A DNA stretch of 7,822 nucleotides, from positions 1-7,822 of the forward strand of contig DATIPA010000213.1 of NCBI GenBank assembly GCA_035472475.1, written 5' to 3'. Below, in pieces: positions 1 through 6,164 of this stretch (its first letter is position 1; every line of letters starts with the position of its first letter). Position numbers and translations under genes: made by a program. The stretch comes from JAFAXD01 sp035472475 (GTDB lineage: Bacteria; Pseudomonadota; Alphaproteobacteria; Rhizobiales; Xanthobacteraceae). The notes below the pieces were generated by a model. That model ran no database searches. It saw only the letters and a program-made list of their open reading frames with translations, and had not been told where the DNA came from.

Positions 1-1
1 G

Positions 2-517
2 GCGCATCCACTCGCGTTTGTGCGGCCGCAACTTGCAGCCCGCGGAATTCTGCGCCACGAGGAGCTTCCAACGATTGCTCCCGGGCGCATTGTCACCGTT
101 GCCGGCCTTGTGCTGGTGCGACAGCGGCCGGGCGACGCCAAGGCGATTTTCATGACGCTCGAGGATGAAACCGGCATCGCCAACACCATCGTGTGGCTGC
201 GCGCCTTCGAGATCTTTCGCCCGATCGTGCTCGGCGCGCGCCTCATCAGCGTGACCGGGGAGCTGCAGAACGAGCAGGGTGTCATCCACATCATCGCGCA
301 TCAGATCGAGGATCTGTCCTCGCTGCTGCGCGTCCTCACGCAGGAACGGCCGTTTGTCGAAACACTGGCGCATGCCGATCTTGTCAAGCGAGACAGTTCC
401 GATCGCTTCCGTCATCCGCGCGACGGCGACGCGCTCGTGACCATGCTCAAGCGCAAGCCGGGGCCGGCGCACGACCTGCCGGTCGATGTCATGCCGAAGG
501 GACGCAATTTTCATTGA
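2..517 (+). CDS. dnaE2: Error-prone DNA polymerase DnaE2 (ImuC), C-terminal end, 5'-partial
   Basis: The reading frame is open from base 2, so the gene enters from the left; the GTG at base 20 is internal, not a start. The visible 171 residues match the C-terminus of the DnaE2/ImuC family, an alpha subunit of the Pol III type that carries out translesion synthesis in the SOS mutasome with ImuA and ImuB. The segment contains the OB-fold domain, with the run VAGLVLVRQRPGDAKAIFMT, then LEDETG, then a VTGEL strand, followed by a basic tail ending MPKGRNFH, like the usual DnaE2 end. The polymerase catalytic region lies outside the window. The last 7 bases overlap the 3' end of the convergent DUF2783 gene. 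It is probably unrelated in function to the operon beside it. Confidence 0.9.
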   Translation, partial: AHPLAFVRPQLAARGILRHEELPTIAPGRIVTVAGLVLVRQRPGDAKAIFMTLEDETGIANTIVWLRAFEIFRPIVLGARLISVTGELQNEQGVIHIIAHQIEDLSSLLRVLTQERPFVETLAHADLVKRDSSDRFRHPRDGDALVTMLKRKPGPAHDLPVDVMPKGRNFH

Positions 518-738
518 GTGGGCGCGGATGCCGGCGAACCCAATCCTTTGCGGGCGCGGCGCAGCGCTTCCAGGATCACCGCGTCGTCGCCAATATGATT
601 GGCCAACAACAGGATCATCCGCAGGTCTAGCCGCCGGCTCTGATCTTCGGTGAGATCGGCGTGCGCTTCGATCAGCGCCGCATAAACGTCATCTCCGGCG
701 TTTCCCAAATTCCAATCGGTGACGAGTTGCTTCAACAT
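511..738 (-). CDS. DUF2783 family small protein
   Basis: A 75-residue soluble protein with no signal peptide or membrane segment. It shows the DUF2783 pattern: a VYAALIEAH segment near residue 18, then LT-EDQS, a central hydrophobic LRMILLLANHIGD block (residues 39-51), and an EALRRAR helix near 58-63. Its function is unknown. From memory, members of this family often lie beside FAD-dependent monooxygenase genes, as here. It is the last gene of the minus-strand operon. Its ATG sits inside the end of the monooxygenase gene (shared bases 732-738, ATGTTGA), which suggests translational coupling; an AAGG lies about 8 nt before the ATG. Its stop overlaps the dnaE2 3' end by 7 bases. A role as accessory subunit or stabiliser of the monooxygenase is inference. 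Confidence 0.82.
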   Translation of the reverse strand: MLKQLVTDWNLGNAGDDVYAALIEAHADLTEDQSRRLDLRMILLLANHIGDDAVILEALRRARKGLGSPASAPTQ

Positions 739-2345
739 GCTCGTGCCCTTGCCAACGCGCCCGTAATCTTGTCCCCCGTCGGTTCGGCAAAACGCGCCGC
801 CACGTGCTGATCGGGCCGGATCAGATACGCCGCGCCGTCACGCCCGCCGTAGCGTTGCGCCACCAGACCATTCTCGTCGCACAGCGTCTCGACACCCGCG
901 ACCGGCTCCGAGGAAATGACGAGCGGACGCACGTCCTGACGCGCGGGCGCCGGCCTGCCGAAGCTCATCACCACGAAATCGCCGCCCAGATGATCGAGCA
1001 GCCACCCCGGCTGGCCCGAGACATCGCGCACCGGCGCATCGCTGCAAGCGCTGCCCGGCACCATCGCGCCATTCATCGCCGGGTCATCCGGCGATTGCAG
1101 CGCGAAGCTGGCGAGCGACGCGGGCACCGACAGCCGGCCGGAATTCACCAACCGCCTGGCAAACGGATAGGTCTCGGCGAGCCCGAGCACTTCGTCGCGC
1201 AACACCCGCTCGAAGGCATTTTTCGGCGTCATGAAATTGGTCGAGTGGCTCGAATTGCGAATGTTCTCGTCGGCGCCATGGACGCGCTCTATGTCGTAGC
1301 TCTCGAGCAGCGCGTCGGGTGCGGTTCCAGCGAGCACGGCAGCCAATTTCCACACCAGGTTATCGACATCCTGGACGCCGCCGTTGCCGCCGCGCGCGCC
1401 GAACGGCGACACCACATGCGCGCTGTCGCCGGCGAAAATCACGCGGCCATGCACGAAACGGTCGATGCGGCCGCACTGGAACGTGTAGAGCGACACCCAG
1501 TCGATTTCGAACGGCCGGTTGCCGATCGCTGCCTTGATCCGCGGAATGACGTGCTCTGGCCTGGTTTCTTCTTTCGGATCCGCGTTAGGCGTGAGCTGAA
1601 GATCGATGCGATAGATATCGTCAGGCTGCTTGTGCAGCAGCGCCGACTGGCCGTTGTGAAAAGTCGGCTCGAACCAGAACCGGCGCTCTGAGGGAAAGTC
1701 CGCCTTCATCTCCACATCGGTGATCAGGAACTGCTCCGGAAAGATATGGCTCTTGAACTCGATGCCGAGCATTGCGCGAACCGTGCTCTTCGCTCCGTCG
1801 CAGGCGATCAGGTATTCGCCCTCGATGCGATACGGCCCATCCGGGGTCTCAACGTCGGCGCGAACTCCGTCAGCGAGCTGCTCGACGCCCGTGACCTTAT
1901 TCATGAAGCGCAGGTCGATGAGGTCGGGAAATTCCAGACAACGCTCGACCAGGTATTGTTCGACGTAATATTGCTGCAGGTTGATGAACGCCGGATTCTT
2001 GTGACCGGCTTCCGGCAGCAGATCGAAGGTGTAGACCTCGCGATCGCGGTGGTAGAGCCGGCCGACCTTCCAGGTCACGCCCTTCTTCACCATGCGCTCG
2101 CCGACCCCGAGCCGGTCGAAAATCTCAAGCGTGCGCTTCGACCAGCAGATGGCACGGGAGCCGCGCGAGACCACATTGTTATCGTCGAACAGCACACTGC
2201 GAACGCCGTGCAGCGCGAGGTCGATCGCCGCGCTCAGCCCGATCGGGCCGGCGCCGACGATCAGCACCGGCCAGCGCTGCCCGCACTCGCCCGAAAGCTC
2301 CGGCGGCTTGCGGTAGGGAAACGGCTTGTATTCGTAGCGGGCCAT
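732..2345 (-). CDS. FAD-dependent aromatic-hydroxylase-type monooxygenase (MhpA/phenol hydroxylase-like, FAD_binding_3)
   Basis: A 537-residue class A flavoprotein monooxygenase. This family uses NAD(P)H and O2 to hydroxylate phenolic or aromatic acid rings in the cytoplasm. Visible motifs: the dinucleotide-binding GAGPIG at residues 31-36, closed by D54/D55 where Glu is more usual; the DG motif ACDGAKSTVR (181-190); and the GD motif AGDSAH (305-310) followed by SPFGARGGNGG and D326-N329-WKL. Residues 440-520 form the C-terminal thioredoxin-like tail typical of the 3-(3-hydroxyphenyl)propionate/phenol hydroxylase group, with no redox Cys pair. Length is normal for the family. The ATG start lies 9 nt after the MBL-fold gene stop; the Shine-Dalgarno is weak (GGGTGAG overlapping that stop). 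It ends overlapping the DUF2783 gene by 7 bases. The fold and chemistry are secure; the substrate is unknown. Confidence 0.9.
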   Translation of the reverse strand: MARYEYKPFPYRKPPELSGECGQRWPVLIVGAGPIGLSAAIDLALHGVRSVLFDDNNVVSRGSRAICWSKRTLEIFDRLGVGERMVKKGVTWKVGRLYHRDREVYTFDLLPEAGHKNPAFINLQQYYVEQYLVERCLEFPDLIDLRFMNKVTGVEQLADGVRADVETPDGPYRIEGEYLIACDGAKSTVRAMLGIEFKSHIFPEQFLITDVEMKADFPSERRFWFEPTFHNGQSALLHKQPDDIYRIDLQLTPNADPKEETRPEHVIPRIKAAIGNRPFEIDWVSLYTFQCGRIDRFVHGRVIFAGDSAHVVSPFGARGGNGGVQDVDNLVWKLAAVLAGTAPDALLESYDIERVHGADENIRNSSHSTNFMTPKNAFERVLRDEVLGLAETYPFARRLVNSGRLSVPASLASFALQSPDDPAMNGAMVPGSACSDAPVRDVSGQPGWLLDHLGGDFVVMSFGRPAPARQDVRPLVISSEPVAGVETLCDENGLVAQRYGGRDGAAYLIRPDQHVAARFAEPTGDKITGALARARAC

Positions 2346-2354
2346 GAAGCGGGC

Positions 2355-3305
2355 TCACCCCTGCAGAGCGTCCCACATGATCTGGTCGCGCTCGGCGGTC
2401 CAGATCCGCGGCGTGTCGATCCCGAGCGCTTCGTCGTAGGCGCGCGCGACATTGAACGGCAGGCAGTGCTCGTAGATCGCGTAGCTCGAGAACTTCTCGT
2501 CGCACGCGGCGCGACAGGCCGCCATCGCGTCCTTGAGCGAGCCGCCGCGCGCGGCGACCTGTGCGACCGGACGGTAGGTGCTCTCCAGAAAATCGCGCGT
2601 CAGCGCGAGTGCTTCGGCCACCTTGGCCTCGCCGACCAGCGCGTCGCCGCGGCCGGGCGCGATCGCCTCTGGACGAAAGCCCGCGATTGCATCAAGCGTC
2701 GCCGGCCAGTCGTTGAAATGACAATCGCCGCAATAACAGGCCGAGCGATATTCGACGATATCGCCGGTGTACATGACGCCGGCGTCGGGCACCCACGCCA
2801 CGATATCGCCGGCAGTGTGGGCGCGGCCGAGATGCATCAGGTCGATGCGGCGCTGTCCGAGATAGACGGTCATCCTGTCGGTGAACGTAAGGCTCGGCCA
2901 GGTCAGGCCGGGAATCGACTCCGGCGACTGGAACAGGCGGGGAAAGCGGCGATATTCGCTCTCCCAGTCCTCCTGACCGCGCTCATGGATCATGGCCCGG
3001 CAGGTCTCGGACGCGACGATCTCATCGGCATGGAACGCGGACGCTCCCAGCACCCGCACCGCGTGATAGTGACTGAGCACCACAAAGCGAATCGGCTTGT
3101 CGGTCACTGCGCGGATACGCGCAATCACCTTGTCAGCCATCTTCGGCGTCGCCTGGGCGTCCACCACCATGACCCCATCGTCGCCGATGATCACGCCAGT
3201 GTTGGGATCGCCTTCCGCCGTGAAGGCATAGAAGCCCGGCCCGATTTCGCTGAACGAGATCTTCTTTTCCGTGAGGTCTCCGGTCGAGGCGAAGCTCTTG
3301 GCCAT
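2355..3305 (-). CDS. MBL-fold metallo-hydrolase-like protein with altered metal site
   Basis: A 316-residue cytoplasmic protein of the metallo-beta-lactamase fold (glyoxalase II-like hydrolases). The frame continues upstream to base 3443 inside the previous gene. I chose the ATG at 3305-3303 because it lies 1 nt after that gene's stop and gives the expected N-terminus, with the strand run PGFYAFTAEGDPNTGVII. The usual HxHxDH motif reads H79-Y-H81-A-V83-R84, so the Asp and third His are replaced. H163 (RAHTAGD) and the bridging D182 (YTGD) remain. The usual final PGHG is PGRG with R219. Thus site-1 zinc ligands are kept and the site-2-only ligands are lost. C190, C192 and C195 cluster beside it in ACYCGDCH. 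Possible roles are a mononuclear-zinc hydrolase or a non-hydrolytic binding protein. The fold is certain, the reaction is not. Confidence 0.85.
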   Translation of the reverse strand: MAKSFASTGDLTEKKISFSEIGPGFYAFTAEGDPNTGVIIGDDGVMVVDAQATPKMADKVIARIRAVTDKPIRFVVLSHYHAVRVLGASAFHADEIVASETCRAMIHERGQEDWESEYRRFPRLFQSPESIPGLTWPSLTFTDRMTVYLGQRRIDLMHLGRAHTAGDIVAWVPDAGVMYTGDIVEYRSACYCGDCHFNDWPATLDAIAGFRPEAIAPGRGDALVGEAKVAEALALTRDFLESTYRPVAQVAARGGSLKDAMAACRAACDEKFSSYAIYEHCLPFNVARAYDEALGIDTPRIWTAERDQIMWDALQG

Positions 3306-3306
3306 G

Positions 3307-4428
3307 TCAGCCCCAAACTTCCTTCGCGATCTCCACCACGCGCGCGAGCTTGGCCCATTGTTCGTCCTGGGACAGCGTGTTGCCCTCCTCGGTTGAGGCA
3401 AAGCCGCACTGCGGCGACAGGCAGAGCTGATCGAGTGGAGCAAACTTGCTCGCTTCCTCGATGCGACGCTCGATTACGCCCTTGTCCTCGAGCTTGCCGA
3501 ACTTGGAGGTGATGAGGCCGAGCACGACGATCTTGCCGCCTTTGGGCAGCGAGCGCAGCGGCTCCAAACCGCCGGCGCGCTCGGTGTCCCATTCGAGGAA
3601 ATATCCGTCGACCGTGAGATCGTTGAACAGCTTGTCCGCAATCTGCTGGTAACCGCCGGAGCCGACGAAGGTCGAGCGGAAGTTGCCGCGGCAGAGATGC
3701 GTCGTGATCACCATGTCGGCCGGCTTGGCCTTGAGAGCGGTGTTGAAGACCTCGCGATAGCGATCGAACTGTCGGTCCGGGTCGTCGCCGCGGTCGCGCA
3801 GCATCTGGCGCTGATCGCTGTCGCAGAAATATGCGAACGCCACATCGTCGATTTGCAGGTAGCGACAGCCGGCGTCGTAGAACGCCCGGACCGCCTTGCC
3901 ATAGGTTTGCGCGAGGTCGGCATAGTAGTTGTCGAGGTTGGGGTAGACCTTCTCGCTTACCACTTTGCGGCCGCCCCGGTAGTTGAGCATGCTGGCCGAT
4001 GGGATCATGGCCTTCGGTGTCTTCGAGGTGTTGGCCTTGAGGAACTTGAAATGTTCGATATGCGGATGGTTGGCCGGAAAATCCAGCTTGCCGATCACCC
4101 GCACCATCCACGGCTTGAGCGCCGCGCCCTTGAATGACTGGCGCGAGTCGGATGTCTGCGGCTCCATCCAATAGCCCTCACAGCCCGTGAGGTTCTCCAG
4201 GAAATCGAAGTGCCAGTAGGCGCGGCGGAACTCGCCGTCGGTGATGGCCGTAATTCCGATCTCCTCCTGCTTTTTGATCGCCTGCTTGATCTCGGCATCC
4301 TCGATCGCCTTGAGCTGCGCCGGGGTGATCTCGCCGCGCTCCCGCTGCTCGCGTGCCGCTTTCAGCGCGGGCGGCCGCAGCAGGCTGCCGACATGATCCG
4401 CGCGAAACGGCGGTTTTGTTCTTTGCAT
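3307..4428 (-). CDS. MetE-core-like zinc methyl/alkyltransferase (cobalamin-independent methionine synthase II family)
   Basis: A 373-residue protein that corresponds only to the C-terminal catalytic barrel of MetE, as in YxjG/YxjH-type proteins and the epoxyalkane:coenzyme M transferases. The zinc ligands are all present: H244 and C246 (THLCRG), E279 (YFLEWD) and C341 (LSPQCGF). Homocysteine-site-like residues are also seen: E66 in TDGEFRR and D194 in LQIDD, where MetE has QIDEP. Family chemistry is zinc-activated thiolate attack on a methyl or alkyl donor; the thiol may be homocysteine or another. The N-terminal MetE domain is absent, so folate use cannot be assumed. It is the first gene of the minus-strand operon, with a strong GGAGG at 4438-4434, 5 nt before the ATG. 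Its place with a monooxygenase and a hydrolase-like protein argues for a catabolic rather than biosynthetic role (inference). Confidence 0.85.
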   Translation of the reverse strand: MQRTKPPFRADHVGSLLRPPALKAAREQRERGEITPAQLKAIEDAEIKQAIKKQEEIGITAITDGEFRRAYWHFDFLENLTGCEGYWMEPQTSDSRQSFKGAALKPWMVRVIGKLDFPANHPHIEHFKFLKANTSKTPKAMIPSASMLNYRGGRKVVSEKVYPNLDNYYADLAQTYGKAVRAFYDAGCRYLQIDDVAFAYFCDSDQRQMLRDRGDDPDRQFDRYREVFNTALKAKPADMVITTHLCRGNFRSTFVGSGGYQQIADKLFNDLTVDGYFLEWDTERAGGLEPLRSLPKGGKIVVLGLITSKFGKLEDKGVIERRIEEASKFAPLDQLCLSPQCGFASTEEGNTLSQDEQWAKLARVVEIAKEVWG

Positions 4429-4531
4429 CGTTTCCTCCGCCTTTTCTCTCAGCGGCGCATGTTAGCGGCCGACGGCGGCGCGTTGTAGCCTAACTAGTGC
4501 ACCCACGAGTACTCGCGAAGGAAAGCGTGCC
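4429..4531. promoter_or_regulatory. Divergent intergenic region between the MetE-like operon and DUF3237
   Basis: These 103 bases separate two divergently read genes, so promoters for both should lie here. I see Shine-Dalgarno sites at both edges: GGAGG on the minus strand at 4438-4434, and AAGGA on the plus strand at 4518-4522. A perfect 10-bp palindrome, CGAGTACTCG, lies at 4506-4515, 16 nt before the DUF3237 ATG. A GTTAG/CTAAC pair (4461-4465 and 4490-4494) is a weaker symmetry. No convincing -35/-10 pair stands out on either strand. The palindrome as an operator is inference. Confidence 0.5.
4434..4438 (-). promoter_or_regulatory. Ribosome binding site of the MetE-like gene
   Basis: On the minus strand this reads GGAGG followed by AAACG and ATG, a consensus Shine-Dalgarno with a 5-nt spacer. 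It fixes the start of the first gene of the operon and is the strongest such site on the minus strand here. Confidence 0.75.
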
Positions 4532-4999
4532 ATGAGCGATATCGCAACCCCTGGTTTGAGCCTCGTCACCGAACTCAGTGCCAAAGTCGGCGCGCCAATC
4601 GACGTGGGGAAGACGCCGCGTGGCGTGCGCCGGATCGTCCCAATTCTCGGCGGCGAGGTGAGCGGGCCACGACTCAACGGAACGGTCATGCCGGGCGGCG
4701 TCGATTATCAGATCTGGCGTAACGATGACGTGACCGAAATCCATGCCCGCTATGTGATCGAGACCACGGCGGGTGCGCGCGTCTATGTCGAGGCGACCGG
4801 GCTGCGGCGCGCAACGCCGGACGTGATGCAACGCCTGTTTCGGGGCGAACCGGTCGAGCAGGGGTCGATCTACTTTCGGACAGTCCCGACGTTCGAAACC
4901 TCCGATCCGGACTTGGCATGGTTGATGCGCGCCGTTTTTCTGTGCGCCGGCGCGCGCTTTCCCGACCGCGCAGTTCTGCGATTCTTCGAAGTGACGTAG
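4532..4999 (+). CDS. DUF3237 family protein
   Basis: A 155-residue soluble protein with no signal peptide. It matches the DUF3237 pattern, a small beta-barrel family of unknown function: GKTPRGVRRIVPILGG (residues 26-41), then GP-L-GTVMPGGVDYQ (46-60), a central HARYVIET strand (71-78), YFRTVPTFET (114-123), a W130-L131 helix, and a final RFFEV strand. Its length is typical. The start ATG is preceded by AAGGA with a 9-nt spacer. It is divergent from the MetE-like operon and lies 125 bases upstream of the TRAP operon on the same strand, so it may have its own transcript or be read with the transporter. From memory, such genes are common near aromatic or hydroxy-acid catabolic loci, but no reaction is established and I do not assign one. 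Confidence 0.85.
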   Translation: MSDIATPGLSLVTELSAKVGAPIDVGKTPRGVRRIVPILGGEVSGPRLNGTVMPGGVDYQIWRNDDVTEIHARYVIETTAGARVYVEATGLRRATPDVMQRLFRGEPVEQGSIYFRTVPTFETSDPDLAWLMRAVFLCAGARFPDRAVLRFFEVT

Positions 5000-5124
5000 C
5001 CTTTTTTGGTGACCATGCTCTAGCCCGCGGCTTCTTGCCGGATTGGGCGCCGGTCTGGTACGAGTAGCATCAACGAGAACCGAGCATGCACTCGGCCTCA
5101 GGTCGAACGCACAGGGAGGATTTG
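5000..5124 (+). promoter_or_regulatory. Leader and probable promoter region of the TRAP operon
   Basis: A 125-base gap upstream of the first binding-protein gene. A weak sigma-70-like pair is visible: TTGGGC at 5043-5048 and TAGCAT at 5065-5070, 16 bp apart, matching the consensus at only three and four positions. Downstream lies an inverted repeat, CCGAG-N6-CTCGG, at 5080-5095, with a further GAG/CTC outside it (5075-5077 and 5097-5099). It would fall in the 5' leader and could be an operator or an RNA hairpin. A T6 run at 5002-5007 has no adjacent stem, so I do not call a terminator after DUF3237. Confidence 0.35.
5114..5120 (+). promoter_or_regulatory. Ribosome binding site of the first TRAP binding-protein gene
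   Basis: GGGAGGA lies 4 nt before the ATG at 5125. It decides the start against the in-frame ATG at 5086, which has no such site and would put 13 extra residues before the signal peptide. Confidence 0.8.
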
Positions 5125-6144
5125 ATGAAATTTCGTGCACTGTTGATCGGCGTAGCGCTCACCGCACTGGCGGGACCCGCGATTGCGCAAGACAAGGTTG
5201 TGCAACTCAAGCTGTCGCATTGGGTGCCCGCCACACACCCGCTGCAGAAAGCGATGGAAGAGTGGGGCGCGTCGGTCGAAAAGGCGTCCAACGGCACCAT
5301 CAAATCCACGGTGTTTCCCGCCCAGCAGCTCGGCAAGGCATTCGATCATTACAACATGGCGCGCGACGGCATCGTCGAGTTCGCCTACGTCAATCCCGGC
5401 TATGAGCCCGGCCGGTTTCCGATCATCGCGGCCGGCGAGATTCCGTTTTTGATCGGTGAGGTGCACGGCGGCATCCGGGCGGTCGACACCTGGTACCGCA
5501 AGTACGCGCCGACCGAGATGAAGGACGTCAAATACTGCTTCTCCTTCATCCTCGACCCGGCGACGTGGCACTCGCGCAACAAGAAAATTGTCGTGCCATC
5601 CGATATCAAGGGGATGAAGATCCGCCCGTCCAATGCGACGATTGCGACCTGGGTCACGCAGCTCGGCGGCACCAATGTGCAGGCGAGCGCGTCGGAAGTC
5701 CGCGACGTCATGGAGAAGGGCGTTGCCGAAGCGGTGATATTCCCCTGGGGGTCGGTGCCGCTTCTGGGCGTCGACAAGGTCACCAAATACGACATGGACG
5801 CGGCGATTTCGACCACCATGTTCCAATGGGTGATGAACCAGAAGACCTACGACGCCATGTCGCCGGCGCAGAAGAAGGTGATCGATGATCACTGCACGAC
5901 CGATTGGGCGGCAAAATTCGCCGACCCGTGGGGCGACTTCGAGCATGCCGGTCTCGCCAAGGTGAAGGCGTTGCCGGGTCGCGAGGTGTACCAGATCACC
6001 AACGCGCAGCTCGACGAATGGAAGAAGTCGGCGGAGCCGCTGCGTCAGGTGTGGGCGGACAACGTCCGCAAGGCTGGCGGCGATCCTGACACGATCATGA
6101 AGGAGCTCAAGGCCGCGCTCGATCAATACAAAGCATCGTACTAA
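5125..6144 (+). CDS. TRAP transporter periplasmic substrate-binding protein, DctP family, copy 1
   Basis: A 339-residue exported binding protein. TRAP systems use such proteins to capture organic acids in the periplasm and hand them to the DctQM membrane pair, driven by an ion gradient. Residues 1-21 form a Sec signal peptide: MKFR, a hydrophobic core, then cleavage after AIA before QDK. The mature protein has the DctP layout, including the IKGMKIRP segment whose R167 matches the conserved carboxylate-binding arginine of the family. Other landmarks are SHWVPATHPL (31-40), FAYVNPGY (86-93) and FPWGS (206-210). Cysteines at 138 and 257 occur in both copies and could form a disulfide. It is followed after 20 nt by a paralogue of equal length, about 70% identical by hand count. 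The family call is secure; the ligand is unknown, probably a carboxylate. Confidence 0.93.
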   Translation: MKFRALLIGVALTALAGPAIAQDKVVQLKLSHWVPATHPLQKAMEEWGASVEKASNGTIKSTVFPAQQLGKAFDHYNMARDGIVEFAYVNPGYEPGRFPIIAAGEIPFLIGEVHGGIRAVDTWYRKYAPTEMKDVKYCFSFILDPATWHSRNKKIVVPSDIKGMKIRPSNATIATWVTQLGGTNVQASASEVRDVMEKGVAEAVIFPWGSVPLLGVDKVTKYDMDAAISTTMFQWVMNQKTYDAMSPAQKKVIDDHCTTDWAAKFADPWGDFEHAGLAKVKALPGREVYQITNAQLDEWKKSAEPLRQVWADNVRKAGGDPDTIMKELKAALDQYKASY

Positions 6145-6164
6145 CCCAACGCCGGGAGACGAGC

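Noticed and set aside
804..1691. 295-codon plus-strand open frame
   Set aside because: Antisense to the monooxygenase, whose motifs are all intact; composition is Arg/His/Ala-rich shadow-like.
2716..2730. c-type heme site from the CGDCH string in the MBL protein
   Set aside because: The protein has no signal peptide, and a single CXXCH-like string in a cytoplasmic enzyme is not evidence of heme attachment.
3306..3443. Longer N-terminus for the MBL-fold protein starting at 3443
   Set aside because: The extra 46 residues would overlap the MetE-like gene and look like out-of-frame translation; the ATG at 3305 gives the family-like start.
1746..3512. 588-codon plus-strand open frame
   Set aside because: It lies antisense across the monooxygenase, MBL and MetE-like genes, spans their junctions, and has no recognisable domain. 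Long antisense frames are expected in GC-rich genes.
3191..4171. 326-codon minus-strand open frame
   Set aside because: Shifted frame within the MetE-like gene and the start of the MBL gene, both of which have clear conserved motifs.
4969..5007. Rho-independent terminator after DUF3237
   Set aside because: A 5-bp repeat CGCAG-TT-CTGCG and the palindrome CTTCGAAG exist, but neither is adjacent to the T6 run, and the 2-nt loop is too small.
5055..5072. Sigma-54 promoter (TGGTACG...GC)
   Set aside because: The GG and GC elements are 8 nt apart instead of the required 10.
5086..5124. Earlier ATG for the first binding protein
   Set aside because: No ribosome site, and it would place 13 polar residues before a well-formed signal peptide.
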